A program made the position numbers and the translations under genes. Of a stretch of DNA of 64,000 nt, positions 1 to 12,300 are shown piece by piece. Source of the DNA: Karalla daura (Eukaryota; Chordata; Actinopteri; Chaetodontiformes; Leiognathidae); assembly GCA_029224185.1 (NCBI GenBank), contig CM055198.1, forward strand, positions 8,931,124-8,995,123. Reading direction: 5' to 3'. The notes beneath the pieces were generated by a model. It ran no database searches. It saw only the letters and a program-made list of their open reading frames with translations, and was not told the DNA's origin. Each line of letters begins with the position of its first letter. The first letter of the stretch is position 1.

Positions 1-424
1 AGAAAGAGAGGGAGAGGGAGAGAGGGAAAGAGAGGGAGTGAGAGGGGGCTGAACATGTGACAGTGTAACTGTGGACTCATGAGGAATTCACAGCCAGACA
101 GTGGTTGTCTGTGTGAAACTTGCAGCATGGAGAAGGCGTGTGACATTGATCTCACCTTACCACTCAGATCTTCCTCATTTTCTCTGCACTGTCAGTAGAG
201 CAAATTTTACTCATTCCTGGTAAAACAAGCAAAGACCAAACAAAAAGTTGAATGTGTCTTCTGTTTCTTTCTTCTTCTTTTTTTTACATATATGTATATG
301 CCTAAAATCTTTCTAAGAGCTGATATTGTTTCCTGTATTGTATACAGCAATCGAGATAAAACCAGTACTGTCCTGTATGCAGGTGATGTTATACATACAA
401 CGTGTGCATAATTGGTGGAAAAGT

Positions 425-625
425 CTTTTGCAGTGTCGCCTCACAACAAGACAGTCACAGGTTCAACTCCTGGGTGTTGACCGAGGCCATTTCTCTTCAG
501 AGTTTGCATATCCGGGGTTGTATCCAAGTGCCAGTTAGAGACTCAAGATTGTCCCAGTGGTGTGTGTGTGTGTGTGTGTGTGTGTATTCCCTGTGAATGA
601 CTGGTGTCCTGTCCAGGATGTATTT
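425..625. repeat. Dispersed fish repeat, copy a, with TG microsatellite
   Basis: Contains the gtcgcctcacaacaag and gttcaactcctgg strings typical of a dispersed repeat common in teleost genomes, and an embedded TG array (about 560-584). It shares its first part with the copy near 4200. The family name is not determinable here. Confidence 0.55.
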
Positions 626-973
626 CTGGCCTTTGCCATGTGTGTGCTGGGACGTGCTCCAGCCTGCAAGGTTCCCTTTGTTAGTACACATAACACATAT
701 AACACACATACAGTACAAAAATGTTGAATTACAAATATGAATTGTTTTCTTTTTAATTTAATTAAAATGAAATAATTCCTATTGTGTATTTTTGTTGTTT
801 TGTCACAGTAGCAAGTGGTGGCACTAGAAAGGTGGCTTTTCCTTTCAGCCATTTGTATTATATATTTATATTGTTTATCATTAAGCAGATATCTAAGTCT
901 AATCTACATTCAAATCACACTCTAACTCACACTCAAGAACGATTATTTGCTATACCTCGTAGATATTTTGTCC

Positions 974-1294
974 TCACTTCCAGTTTATGAGATTGCAGTC
1001 CTTGCAATCTCTACTTTGAGAAGTATTCATTGAACACCAAGCCAAGAAGAGGGGGGGGGGAACAATTTCCTTCATTAATTTGTTATCCACTTGATTTACA
1101 CCAGACTTTAAAGCTGAACTTAAGCTCGAGGAAAATTCCTCTCTTGTGACAGGATACATGTAAAGTACTGTGACGAGGAAACCAAAGGCGATGGACAGAG
1201 TGTAGAAAATTGCATTTGGCTCAATTAAGCGCAGCAGGAACTGTGGAACAATGCATAATTTCTTTGTCACAGTATCCGAAGAGCAGAAACACAC
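974..1294 (-). other. Unassigned minus-strand open frame with a membrane-like segment
   Basis: A 106-codon open frame on the minus strand contains a hydrophobic stretch (IFYTLSIAFGFLVTVLYMYP) flanked by polar sequence. A consensus-like acceptor (ccacag) sits just before the FLLRLIEPN part, so the real unit, if any, may be one exon of a gene divergent from bace2. I do not recognise the family. A G10/C10 homopolymer lies inside the frame and could shift it. It may be chance; the main reason to list it is a plausible membrane span next to a plausible splice acceptor. Confidence 0.2.
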
Positions 1295-1559
1295 AAACCA
1301 CCGCTCGCATCTGTCAGGAAATTTGTCAGCAGCGGCGTAAAGTGCGCAAGGTAAGATCAGCTGTTTGGCCGAGACGCCTTCAAAACAAAAGACTTCGGAA
1401 CGCGGTCGAAGAAAGTTAACTATGCAATGATGATATATCGTTTCGGGTTCTCGTTTTGCCTTCCTATATCACATGTGACTGAAACGTGAGGGTAAAATAT
1501 CCAGTCAATTCAACCTGAAACAAACCATCCGCGCGTCCTTTAAACTGACAGCGCGTGTA

Positions 1560-1823
1560 ACCGGAAGTTGCGTCGCGTGGTCTATTTAGCTTGACGTCCG
1601 AGTAGGAGTGGGATGGAGGAGACGCAACTGGTGAAAGTGGAAGTGCTTGATGCGGGAGTTATCGGTGTCAGTCCGGCGGGGAGGACATGTCTGTGAGTGC
1701 GGCTGCTGCTCCAGGACGGCGGACACACACCGGGGTCGTGATGGCGTCTCCATGGTGACACACCCGGAAAGTTAGCGAGCCGCGAGCGAGGGAGCCCGAC
1801 ACTTTATCACTATAGAAACCAGC
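1560..1823 (+). promoter_or_regulatory. bace2: Putative bace2 promoter and 5' UTR
   Basis: This is a GC-rich, CpG-containing block directly upstream of the bace2 start. It includes an ETS-type CCGGAAGT motif near 1560 and no TATA box. The transcription start is not determinable from sequence alone. Several ATGs precede the chosen start at 1824; that start was chosen because it is followed by a signal peptide and continues into the conserved prodomain. Confidence 0.45.
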
Positions 1824-4800
1824 ATGGCGAGCAGCAGCAGCAGCAGCCCGGCCTCGCTCTGGGCCCTGGCCTTTAGCCTCTGCCTCTGCCTCTGCCCGGG
1901 CCTGGCACGGGCTTACTTCTCTGTCCCGCTCAAGATCAACACCGGCAGGCTGAACGTGTCCTCGGCCGGGGAGGTTAGCCCCCTGAGAATGGCTCTCATG
2001 TCTGATGGAAGCAGCCTGTCTCTGGCCACGGATCCCAGCGGCACTGTCAACTTTCTGGACATGGTCAACAACCTGCAGGGAGACTCTGGGAGAGGCTACT
2101 ACATCGAGATGTCCATAGGTACTCCAGGTCAGAAGGTAATGATCAGTTCAACTCTGTTTACGTGTCTTGTTGATGATCCGAAGGCTATCCATGTGTCTCT
2201 CTGTACAGTCATAGCACTTCCACAGGTTTTGGTCCACCCCGAGGAAGATGTGAGATCTAGTTACAACGTCTTCAACACCTTTCTAAGAAATAGAATGTTC
2301 AAAAGGACTTTATTTTTACAGTTGATTAATTGCACACTGTGGTTTTCAAAGTATTAGGCCAAGGCATTTTAAAGGTATTCTGTCCACAACTCAAAGGTCT
2401 TCAGTTACCTGTCAGAGTGTTGTGGCTTTCATTCTATACATTTACATCAACTAGTTGATGACTGTACTACTTGTTGGTTGTTTCATCTGTCGATCATGGG
2501 TCAATTGATTAATGACTTGTTGGTAGGAAGTTGGTTGTCTTGATGAAAATTCATGTTCCAACAACAAAAACAGGTTTTACTAAGCAAAAACAAAGACTAT
2601 TCTCTGGGATTGACAAGTAATCAATGCAGGAGTGCCAAAAGTACACGCTAAAAAGTTTGATACTATGTGAAAGGTAGTTGTTAGAATAGAGTGAAAAAAT
2701 CTAGTGTTTATAATTGCAGAAAGTGGCAATAAGAAACCCCCAATAAGCAATAGAAACATGGCACAGATAACAATTTATAAGATCAGAGGTTAGAAAACTA
2801 TAAGATACAAATTGAAACACACAAAGACCAGAATAGGAACACTTCAGTGAAGAGTCTGTGATCATCTTATGGTATCTAGTTTAAAAGGACGACTCTTCAG
2901 TTGTTTTTTTATAGCTCTCAAGGAAGCTGTGGACCTCATGTTCAGTGAACGAAGGAATGGAGCCGCAAAGGCAAGGCCGCCCTTTGTTTTTTATTTCATC
3001 GGAGAGCAAGATACTTTTCTAACCTAAAAAGTCCACCTTAAAGATCATATTTGACCAACTCCTGCCTTTTTTTAAAAAAAAAAAAGAAAAAAAGAAAAGC
3101 TGTTTATTTCCAGGCCTGCCTGGGACCATCATGGCAGGGTAGTGTGCAGCTGGCTCATGTCCTCACAGCCCTGGGGTCCGTAGGTAGACTAAAGCCCCCG
3201 CTCACATGCACTCACATGACGCCGCCTGTGAGGACCAGTGTGTCTTAGCAGGCAGCTGATGGGGATTATGAGGCTCCCGGGGAGCAAAGAGCGGCCCTAG
3301 AGTTGCTCAAAAACAGCAGCAGACCCAGTTCAGGGATATTTATTACATGTCTGGCATGACGTAAAGAGCCCAACACGATCATATTAATGATTAACGGGGA
3401 CTAAACTAGAGCTGCAAGAGGGATCCTCCCGTCCATTAAAAATACATGATCCCTAAGGGTGTCTAAGGGTGAGCGCGACACTTTAGCATTGTGTTTTAAA
3501 GCGGCTGTGTTTGAAATGGAGTTTAAGTTCAAGTTGAATTATCTCATTAGTGACTTTTACGTGTTGTTCTTGGGCCTCTCAGGTTAACCAGATCAGAGCT
3601 GTTAAGGCTCTTTCTTGGGTGGCACGGCTTCGGTTTCTCAGGCTCACAGTCTTATCGGAGCTGCCTGCCATGTCACTGCCCCGTGTCCACCTCCCGGAGG
3701 ATAATGTTGCGGCATTTGGCAGAGGCCAGTTCCCACACGACTCAACAACAATCCCGAGTTGTAAAACCTGCCCGCTACCTGCTGCTCTAGCGCAGCCAGA
3801 AACAATGCACAAAGGAGGAAGTGGCCTTAAAGCTTATTCCTCCCATGATTTACTCATTATATTCCCGCTTTATTCACATTGTATATGGAAGAAATCCGAG
3901 CACCTTTACCCACCAGGATAAAGCAACTTGATAAGTGCTTGTCAGCCGGTCCAATGAGCCAACTGTGACAATACCAGTGCCCTGACAGATCGCCACTTGT
4001 TTGCTCCTATGTGGGATTTGCTGGGCTTTGCTTATTTACCCATGTTTGATGAAGAGTTTGTTCAGACCGTGGGCCTTTCTGCGTGCGAGTTCACATGCTG
4101 GAGTTAATGGAGAAATCGCTCAGGAGAAACGGTCCAAACCTAGATATGAAGGAATGAAAAGCAAAAAGCAAGGTTCTCAGATGGGCTAAATGGCGGGTTT
4201 AGCGCTGTCACCTCACAGCGAGAAGGTCCCCAGATTGACCTGTGGTCAGACCAAGGTCTTTTTGTGTGGAGTTGGTGACAGACAAACGAGGATGAATAAA
4301 GCTGAGCCGAACAGTAATGTACATCTTCGGGTCCACCTGCATGTGTGTGTAGGCAGCCGTGGGAAAGGTTTTTGTGGGTACACATCTACTCGACTGGCTC
4401 TGCACGCAGCAGGAAGCTCAACAGGAAATGATCGGGTGGTGTTTTGAAACACGGCACACATGATTGATGCTCCTTGTCACACGCCTGTGCTGTTTGCACA
4501 GCTAAGACTAAACCATCACGTCGGTGAGTCATACCAGGAGAGAGCGCCTTCTGCCGCGGCTCGGGCTGGTGGTGCGCTGCCAAAAATCCCCCCCCACCCC
4601 CCGGTAACTCGACACTATTGAGTTACACCCTCAATATTATTCCAGCTAAATGATGATCTGATTACCGAGCGGCGGTGTTAAATGAGGCGCTATTCAGATG
4701 AGCCACTAATTGCCGCGTCTGTCAGCATATGGCGCAGCCAGGCAGAGGTGCCGGCTGGAGAGCCTCACATCTGCTAATTGGTACAAACAGGTAGCAGATG

Positions 4801-7800
4801 CACATTGCCGCCATGGAGCCACTGCCAATTAGGCAGCGAGTGCTCAACTGCAGGCGACTGCGGGCTGCCGGGGCACAGTCGGGAGGAGGAGGAGGAGGAG
4901 GAGGAGGAGGAGGAGGAGGAGAAGGAGGAGATTTGCCTGAGGCGCAGCAGCAGCCCAGCTCAGGGAGGATAGTGTGACCAGAAATGATGGGCCTGCCGGG
5001 TATAAGGAAATACCCCTGCCCTCCCCCCACCCCTCCTTCACCACAAGCCGCCATTGTTTTTCCAGTCAGGCCTGTTTGGCTGGTTCAGGGCCACAGCCGT
5101 GCTGTCGACGGCACGTTCACAGCCGTTGGACCTGCTCCTGCCCACAGAGGAGGAACTGATAAGCCCGGCTTGAACGGATAGGCCAGCACGGCCTCCCCGA
5201 CCTCCGTGATAACACGTACTTGATAATTACATTTTTCTACCCCCTCCTCCTCCAACACCCCTCCCCCGACTGTTTCGTCACGACTTTTTGCACATGACGG
5301 CCAGGCTCGAGTCAGACATGGTCTCGGTGTGAGAGGCCTGAGCCGCTGGAGGAGGTGGATTTCTTGCTGTAATTGCTGGAATTCCTCGTCCGCTAGGCGA
5401 AGCCCTTTGATGCCTACAGATGGTGAGCTGCTTCCTGCTGCCCCGGCCCGTCCGTAACAAAGGCGGCGTGATGGATCGCCGTCGCCCCTCGTCCCTGACA
5501 GCTGATTGCGCGTGTCACGTGACCATACAGACCCCTTTGTCGCCGAGGCGTCAGGTGGCTGCGGGGCATTAGTTTTTACGACTACGGGAGAGCTCGCCGC
5601 GGGGTGCCGGCGCGGCCCCCGCCCCGGCCGTGGAGGTGACAGGCGTCTGCCGGGTAATTAGTTCCTGCTCGTTGACTTCCGTGCCCGGAAGACAACATTA
5701 TCCCGAACCCGCTGTTGGCCGGTCCCCGCTGCGGCCGCCGCACGTACCAGGACGGCTGGACAGGTCACGCAGTCGTGTCACTAGCCGGAGGCTGTCCTGT
5801 TTGAGTGGGGGGGGGGTGTGGGTTGGCAAATTAGAGAGCAATTATATCAGAGGTGCCTAGGAATTCGCGCTCAAGTCGCTGAAAGCTCTTTAACCGGTTT
5901 CTGAAGCTGAAATCGTCAGAAATAGTCCCTTTATTTTATCCCCAAATGATATGAAATCTTCCATCTTCCAATAAAGTGTCAACTCGTGGTTTTATTAATC
6001 TGTCCATCATCTTGTGTGGCAGAGGCCACTTTGCTGTGAATACACCCCGTGCAGATCTCCAGTCCATCACGGGACTCAAGCCATTCACTCACAAACTCAC
6101 ACCCACTCCAGCCGACCTAAACATGCATGGTGGAAACCGGGAGAAACGCACACAGACACAGGGGGAACATGTGAACACACACGACGTCCCTGGGTCTGTC
6201 CAGGAGTCAAACTGGGGATCTTTGTGCTCCAGAGGTGTTTTCACTCATCCACCATGTGGCATGTTTTTAATCCTAATGACTCCTGACTACATCCAGTGTT
6301 ACAGTATTTGCATATTTTGTTTTTCATGATCCAGGAGATATAACTCGACGGCATGAAAACGAAAGGGAAAGTCTCTTTTGCTTTCATTTCTGGACAAACA
6401 TTACCTAGTCATGGCTGATCTAGCACACTCATGCAAGTCTACCCCTTAACTGTCTTCTAATGAACTCAGATGGATATGTAGATATAATGCAGGCTTTCAT
6501 CGTAAGAGCTCGATCTCCTTGAACCTTGTCGTTCCTGTACTCTTGCGTCCTCTTTTCTCCTCCAGCCGCTGCTCTGTCTGTAAACCCTGCTGCGTTCCCG
6601 GCTGCGTTGCGGTAGTTTTTGAAGGCTCCGTGTGAGAGTGCAGCTCAGCCTGAGCCCTGGCCTTCCTAACCCCGCGACTCCGGGGCCGCGCGAGCAAGGG
6701 CGGGGCTGCTCTCCCCGCAGATAAGAGGCACGGCTGTTTGAGGACGCTCTGCTCTGTGTGTTTCAGCTGAACATCCTGGTGGACACTGGCAGCAGCAACT
6801 TCGCCGTGGCAGCCGCCGCGCACCCGTACATCACTCACTACTTCAACACAGCACTGTGAGTGGCTCCCGCCCCCTGCATAATCCTGCTTCTAGAAACCTC
6901 TCCCATAGATTATTTCACTGTATGTCACGTATTCATTCATCCGCCCTCCTCCCGCGCGTTCAGCTCCAGCTCCTACCAGTCGACGGGCCGCACCGTGGCC
7001 GTCCGCTACACCCAGGGCAACTGGGAGGGTGAGCTCAGCCTCGACCGCGTCTCCATCCCCGAGGGCGTGAACGGGACCATCGTGGTCAACATCGCTGCCA
7101 TCCTGTCGTCCGATGGCTTCTTCCTGCCTGGGATCAACTGGCAGGGCATCCTGGGACTGGCCTACCCCATGCTGGCACGGGTGAGATGTGTGTGTGTGTG
7201 TGTGTGTTGGGAGCTATCTAAAGGATAAGAGCTTATTTTTGGCGTGGAAGTGACAGGAGAACATTCCGGAAGGTCAAATTATCCACAGTGCCAGTGGGAA
7301 GGAAGGAAATACACCCTGAATACACCCAGTCCACAAACACACACGCCATTTACATGTTCACTCACACTAGGGGCAATTAAGAGTCTCTAATTGACCCAAA
7401 CATGGATGTTTTTGGACTGTGGGAGGAAACCATAACAGGGGTTTAAATGAGAGCGCGATCCACAGAGTGTCACCTGTCACATTCATCTTTCCAAATGAAT
7501 ATCCGTCTTCCTATATTGTAAACATGGAGTTTTGTAAAACTCCATGTTGCGTGTTGATATAGGGGAACCTTTTCTGTACTTTCTCTGAGAAAGTCAGAAA
7601 AATCCCATTTAGGCCACAACAGTACATTCCTGACGGTGCGGGTGGTCTTTAAATGATACATTATTGTAAAATAAGTTTACACAAGTTGTGTAAACTGTAG
7701 TTTATCATCTCAAATCTTGTTTATCGAGTTAATCAAGCAGCACGAGTCCTACGTGTCTGTCGCTGCACTGGGCCGCCTCTCGGACAGAGACCCTGTCCAG

Positions 7801-9459
7801 ACGGAGTCCTGCACGTCTCGCATGTGACGTCCGCTGCGTAATCCAATTTCTCGACAACCTCACTTGATATATTAGACGGCAATTGAGAGGAATTAAAGAA
7901 GCGTGTCGGCCAACATGTTGCCGCACCGAAGTGAATTGGTTTCAATCGGTCCATTCATTTTATTGGGATCAATAACTGCAGATCGTTATCTCCCTCCGTT
8001 ATAAAACGAGCACACTCTCAAAGTGATTTTTGTTGCACTTTGCTTGTGTGTGTGTGTGTGTGTGTGTGTGAGACAGAAGCACAGAGCCTCGCCCAGTCTG
8101 TGCTTTCTTGAGCGAGTGGGAGCTGTGGGGCGGCCGGGCCCACAGTGACGTCGGTGCGGGGCGGCCCCCGAGTCGTCTCCTTCACTGGCTGCTGACTGCA
8201 GCAACCTTCGGGATCAGGTGGCTGCGATGGAGCCTCTGATAAAGGCCCACAGTGGGCGCTCTGTGCTGCCGCTGGCCCCCGAGGCTCCAGGTCCGTCTGG
8301 CCCGAGGCCCGTTTGTCTTGCATGACACGGTAACGCGGCGCCGACACGGAAAGCTCTCCGTGGAGAATGGGCATGGGCGGGCGGGGAGGGGAAGCGGGGC
8401 GGGGGGGGGCAGAAGTCACATTCTTAGACTTTTTGTTTTCGAGAAAACCGAACCAGAAAAGAGAGCTGACGATGAGCCCTCTCTCCCCGTCCTGTGCACT
8501 AGCCCGACTCGTCGGTGGAGCCCTTCTTCAACTCCATGGTGAACCAGCTGGGGATCCCCGACGTCTTCTCCCTCCAGATGTGCGGCGGGGGAATGTCGGC
8601 CGTCAGCACAGCAGAGCCTCCCGGAGGCAGTCTCGTGAGTAGCCGGCAGGAGAGCCCTTGATGAAACGAGTGAACCAGACCGCTTAAATGGACCGTTTTT
8701 GTTATTTATTGTCTTATCTGGAGTCATTTGACTTGGCCAGGGCGGCGCTTTAGAAGCGTAATAGCTGGTATCCACCCCGCTAATGTTGTCTCTCCACTGG
8801 AGGCTCAGTGTAGTTAGAGTGGAGCTAATTAAGCAGAGACGGCTCCCCGCTGAGAGCAGGTCTGTCACGGCCGCGCCGGCAGCCCCGGGTGCCTGGCTGG
8901 CAGCCTCCATCATGTGACCCGCTGCTACCGACAGATGGATAAGATGGCAGGGCGCAGGAGCGCGTGTTTATCCGGCCGCTCTGCCAGGAAGTGGACGGAT
9001 AAGCACTCGCCGGACTCGCCGGGGGACATCTATCGAGTTGGTTCAGTCCTCGCTGAGTAATCCACGCTCCTTCCTCAGATCATGGGCGGGGTCGAACCCA
9101 CTCTGCACCGGGGCTCCGTGTGGTACACGCCCATCGTGGAGGAGTGGTACTACCAAGTGGAGGTTCTGAAGCTGGAGGTGGGCGACCAGAACCTGGACCT
9201 GGACTGCAGAGAGGTAGGCTTCAAACCGCGCCAGGCTGGTTCCTGAGGCCGGCCACGAGCCCCACGAGCCGATCGGACCAAGGTCTCCGGATGGAAATCA
9301 AACAGAATCCGTAGTAACAGTGCTGCAAGTCAATGTAATGTTAACCAAAGGGCTTCCTCATTTGCCCTCCCCCCTTTTTTTTCTCTTTTTTGTCAGCCCA
9401 AGGTCTTCCATAGGGGCCTGTTGTGCTGAGAGAGCCCTGAGTGCACTACGCTGTCTCAG

Positions 9460-9515
<56 letters not shown>

Positions 9516-10580
9516 TCTCTTTCAGTACAACATGGATAAAGCGATCGTCGACAGCGGGACGACGCTGCTGCGTCTCCCTGTCAACGTCTTCAATGCGCTG
9601 GTAGAAGCCATCACACGCAGCTCTTTGGTACGTTGCCGTCTCTCCACAGGCGATGATGAAACGTGTTGTCAGAGCGAGAGAGAGAGAGAGAGGGGAGAGA
9701 TGCAGGCGGGGATGGCACACGCTCGCCGCTCAAGGACAAAGCAGCTTCAAGAGGAAGGATCCCGAGTTGGGCTATGAAAATATGTGTGCGCGCGCCCATA
9801 CTTTTGTTTTTTTTTCCTCTTCTTTATTTCTCCCCCTTCCTCTGATTCCGCTTAACACATTTTTCACCTTTTGAAACAGCACACAAACAGTTCCCAAGGT
9901 TAATTTGAAGCTGGGAGCAATATTTTCAATTAATGCGCCCGCATCCTTGTAGATTAATCCCAAGTGGAAAAAATGAAAGAGAACAGCAACTCCTGTTTTG
10001 CCGCCACGTTGACCTTCTGTTTCTGTCTGTTTACCGTGCGCCCCGCGCGTCTCCTTTTTGTCTCTCTCTCTCTCTCGCTCTCTCTCTCTCTCCTCTTTGG
10101 TTCAGATCCAAGATTTTTCCTCGGGCTTCTGGGACGGCACCAAGCTGGCGTGCTGGATGAAAGGCGAGACCCCCTGGAGGTTTTTCCCCAAGCTGTCCAT
10201 CTACCTGCGAGCCACCAACACCAGCCAGTCCTTCCGCATCACCATCCTGCCTCAGGTGCTCTGACAGACGCCCACAGGGCTCCGGCCCGGAGACTCTCGC
10301 TCCCCGCCGCGGGCCCACGCTAAGCCACGCTGTCCCGTCTTCCCTTGCAGCTCTACATCCAGCCCATCACAGACGTGGACGGCACGTTGGACTGCTTCCG
10401 CTTCGGGGTGTCGTCGTCCGCCAACGGCCTGGTGATCGGCGCCACCGTGATGGAGGGCTTCTACGTAGTGTTCGACCGCGCCCAGAAGAGGCTGGGCTTC
10501 GCTCTCAGCAGCTGCGCAGGTGAGGATTCGCCCCCATAGCGTGGGTCACAGTGTGGGGAGAGCGGGGGGGGTGGCAGGGT

Positions 10581-10665
<85 letters not shown>

Positions 10666-12300
10666 AAAGGTGTTTCCTAGAGAAAAAAACGACAGGACAT
10701 ATAAGGAAGTCGTACCAGGAAGTTGAACCAGAACTTCTGTCTTCATTTACCATCAGCCGTCTTTTACGCACGCTGGGTTTTTAAGGTTTCCATCAACTCT
10801 GTGGCACCACTTTGTTTGCGGTTTACAGTGTACTGTTTGTAGGCCACCAGGGTACTATTTTTAGGGTGTGTGTGTGTGTTGTACATAAAGTTCTGAGCTC
10901 TGACATTAATAGCAGAGAAAATGTTTGCACAAATGGGGCCTTTATTCCTAAGGCTCAGACACAAACATGTCCCCCCTGAAATCGGCAGAACACTCAGTAT
11001 CATGTTGATCACGAGTCCGATGTAACTGTCAGCGGCAACATACGGTGCAGTCGGAACCGACTGACAACAAACGGACGCATTCATCCGACGCGGGCTGTTT
11101 ATGTTCAAAGCAGAGGAGCGCGCACAAAAAAAACCGGCAAATATTTAAGCTTTACACAAAAAGGCCGTTGTAGAGAGTTGCCGTTGATATCGCTTCCAGT
11201 AACTTGGAGGAATCTCGGTCCCGAAACCGGTCGAATGGACCGGCAACTTAAGGCAAAGCGAACGTGTCGAGGGCCGTGGCAGCAGCGCTTCCTTAGCCGG
11301 GACCATGGGAACGTTCACTTCCCCGCGACCTCGAGAGCAAACGGTCAGCCTCGGACGCCTTTTGTGAGCCCGAGCCGGGGCGAAGCGTCCCGCTCTCATC
11401 CTCCGAGCACAAAGATCACTTTTGTTCCGCGCGAAGCAGGCAGGCAGGCAGGCCGGGAGCCGATGTAGGCTGAAGGTTAAGGACGCGGGCTTGTGACAGC
11501 AGGCTTGGCTGCTGCGCTTCCTCCGCCGCCCGATAACATCGAGGCGGGGAAAAGGCTCAGCTGTCCGGAGTCGCCCCGTGAGAAACGCTAGGCAAGGTCC
11601 GACTACTGCAGCCGGGGACGGCCGCCGCTAAAGTGACTTACGAGCTTATTTGCGGTGTTGACCTAGGATGAGAAACCACTTCTACCCTGGCTTTCCTGAA
11701 TAGTTTCCCCCCGCCCCTGTGGAACAGGTCCAGACACATCATCACACTGTTATTAATGCATAAGTATCAAATGACACAAACCAAACCCCACCCCCAAAAC
11801 ACACTTTGTGTACACACCTACTTGCATTCGAGATCAGTGGTGAAACGGACTCTAGTACTCCCTCAGCAACAACAGGACTGTAACAGACCCTGTAAAACAT
11901 CATCCAAGTTATTTCCGGTGAAACCTGTGTTCCATAGCTTCTACGCTAGCTCCAAAAAGCAAGGATAAAAGCCTCCTAGATCACGCTAATGGGTCAAGAG
12001 GTGACGTTTTGTGGCTCTCCATCGCTAACGTCTTGACCACCCGCCTGTGTGTCTGCAGTGAGCGGCGGAGCGGCCCTGTCCGAGATCGCCGGGCCCTTCT
12101 CGGCGGCGGACGTGGCGGCCGACTGCTCGGGCGGCGCCCTGAAGGAGCCACTGATGTGGGTGATCTCCTACACGCTGATGGCGGTGTGCGCCCTGGTGCT
12201 GGTCATCCTGCTGCTGCTGCTGGTGCTGCCCTGCCGGCGGCGGGACCGCTCCGGCGAGATCACGGACGAGTCCTCGCTGGTCCGCCACCGCATCAAGTGA
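1824..12300 (+). CDS. bace2: Beta-secretase 2 (BACE2), membrane aspartyl protease
   Basis: Type I membrane aspartyl protease of the secretory and endosomal system. Coding exons: 1824-2135, 6767-6855, 6964-7180, 8503-8634, 9079-9213, 9526-9627, 10106-10255, 10351-10519, 12059-12300. Phases join to about 515 residues (human 518). Visible features are a hydrophobic signal peptide (about residues 1-30), the prodomain with NLQGDSGRGYY, the first catalytic motif DTGSS at D110 (codon at 6782), the second motif DSGTT at D304 (codon at 9550), a C-terminal membrane span (about 467-493) and a short tail ending SSLVRHRIK like the human protein. Family knowledge: BACE2 sheds membrane proteins such as PMEL, and in zebrafish acts in pigment cells through insulin receptor. 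Splice sites are GT-AG. The acceptor before the sixth coding exon follows a CT microsatellite. It is convergent with the TMPRSS2-like gene downstream. Identity is not in doubt; the signal-peptide boundary is inferred. Confidence 0.97.
4197..4270. repeat. Dispersed fish repeat, copy b
   Basis: The gcgctgtcacctcacagc and gagaaggtcc strings match the 5' part of copy a. It is a short truncated copy inside bace2 intron 1. Confidence 0.5.
4660..4860. promoter_or_regulatory. Candidate enhancer in bace2 intron 1
   Basis: About 200 bases with three homeodomain-like cores (CTAATTG near 4706 and 4773, CAATTAG near 4826) and E-box motifs (CATATG near 4727, CATCTG near 4768). It directly precedes a GGA repeat. 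The motif clustering is seen in the sequence; the enhancer role is inference. Confidence 0.3.
4877..4922. repeat. (GGA)n microsatellite
   Basis: Trinucleotide GGA array in bace2 intron 1; it creates spurious poly-Glu and poly-Leu open frames on the two strands. Confidence 0.95.
6035..6240. repeat. Dispersed fish repeat, copy c
   Basis: Reverse orientation relative to copies a and b. It includes ccagtccatcacggg, cactcacaaactcacaccc and aacatgcatggtggaaacc. It matches the other copies except for loss of the tttggactgtggga piece. Confidence 0.5.
7305..7440. repeat. Dispersed fish repeat, copy d
   Basis: Includes tctaattgacccaaacatgg followed by tttttggactgtgggagg. It has the same orientation as copy c and lies in bace2 intron 3. 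Confidence 0.55.
9461..9512. repeat. (CT)n microsatellite serving as polypyrimidine tract
   Basis: About 26 CT units ending 13 bases before the acceptor of the sixth bace2 coding exon (9526). It therefore forms most of the polypyrimidine tract of that 3' splice site. Confidence 0.9.
10061..10092. repeat. CT-rich tract before the seventh bace2 coding exon
   Basis: Interrupted CT repeat ending shortly before the acceptor at 10105/10106. It is the second bace2 intron in a row whose 3' end is a CT microsatellite. Confidence 0.85.
10583..10663. repeat. (CA)n microsatellite in bace2 intron 8
   Basis: About 40 CA units starting roughly 60 bases after the donor of the eighth coding exon. Open frames of His-Thr or Cys-Val repeats here are artefacts. 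Confidence 0.97.
10664..12058. other. bace2: bace2 intron 8, remainder
   Basis: Non-coding intron sequence of about 1.4 kb with a GC-rich middle (about 11000-11650). No splice-bounded open frame resembles a known protein. Confidence 0.6.

Larger units (their letters stand above)
1..1560. other. Upstream flank of bace2, mostly non-coding
   Basis: This stretch opens with a GA-rich purine tract (1-50). It then holds a dispersed-repeat fragment with a TG microsatellite (about 425-625), AT-rich sequence, and a G10 run near 1051-1060. One minus-strand open frame with a membrane-like segment (974-1294) is listed separately. I see no recognisable gene otherwise. Confidence 0.5.
2136..6766 (+). other. 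bace2: bace2 intron 1, with a conserved-looking non-coding block
   Basis: A 4.6 kb intron without convincing coding sequence. It contains an A-rich run (about 3070-3100), a GGA microsatellite (4877-4922), two dispersed-repeat fragments (about 4197-4265 and 6035-6240) and GC-rich sequence from 5000 to 5830. The block at 4660-4860 has three TAATTG/CAATTAG homeodomain-type cores with E-boxes between them (CATATG, CATCTG) and looks like an enhancer candidate. Open frames here look like chance. Confidence 0.5.

Noticed and set aside
425..545. tRNA-like string gttcaactcctgg
   Set aside because: No cloverleaf or upstream A-box could be built; it is part of a dispersed fish repeat found again near 4200.
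10461..10784. Several open frames of His-Thr, Cys-Val and similar repeats on both strands
   Set aside because: They are translations of the CA microsatellite at 10583-10663 inside a bace2 intron.
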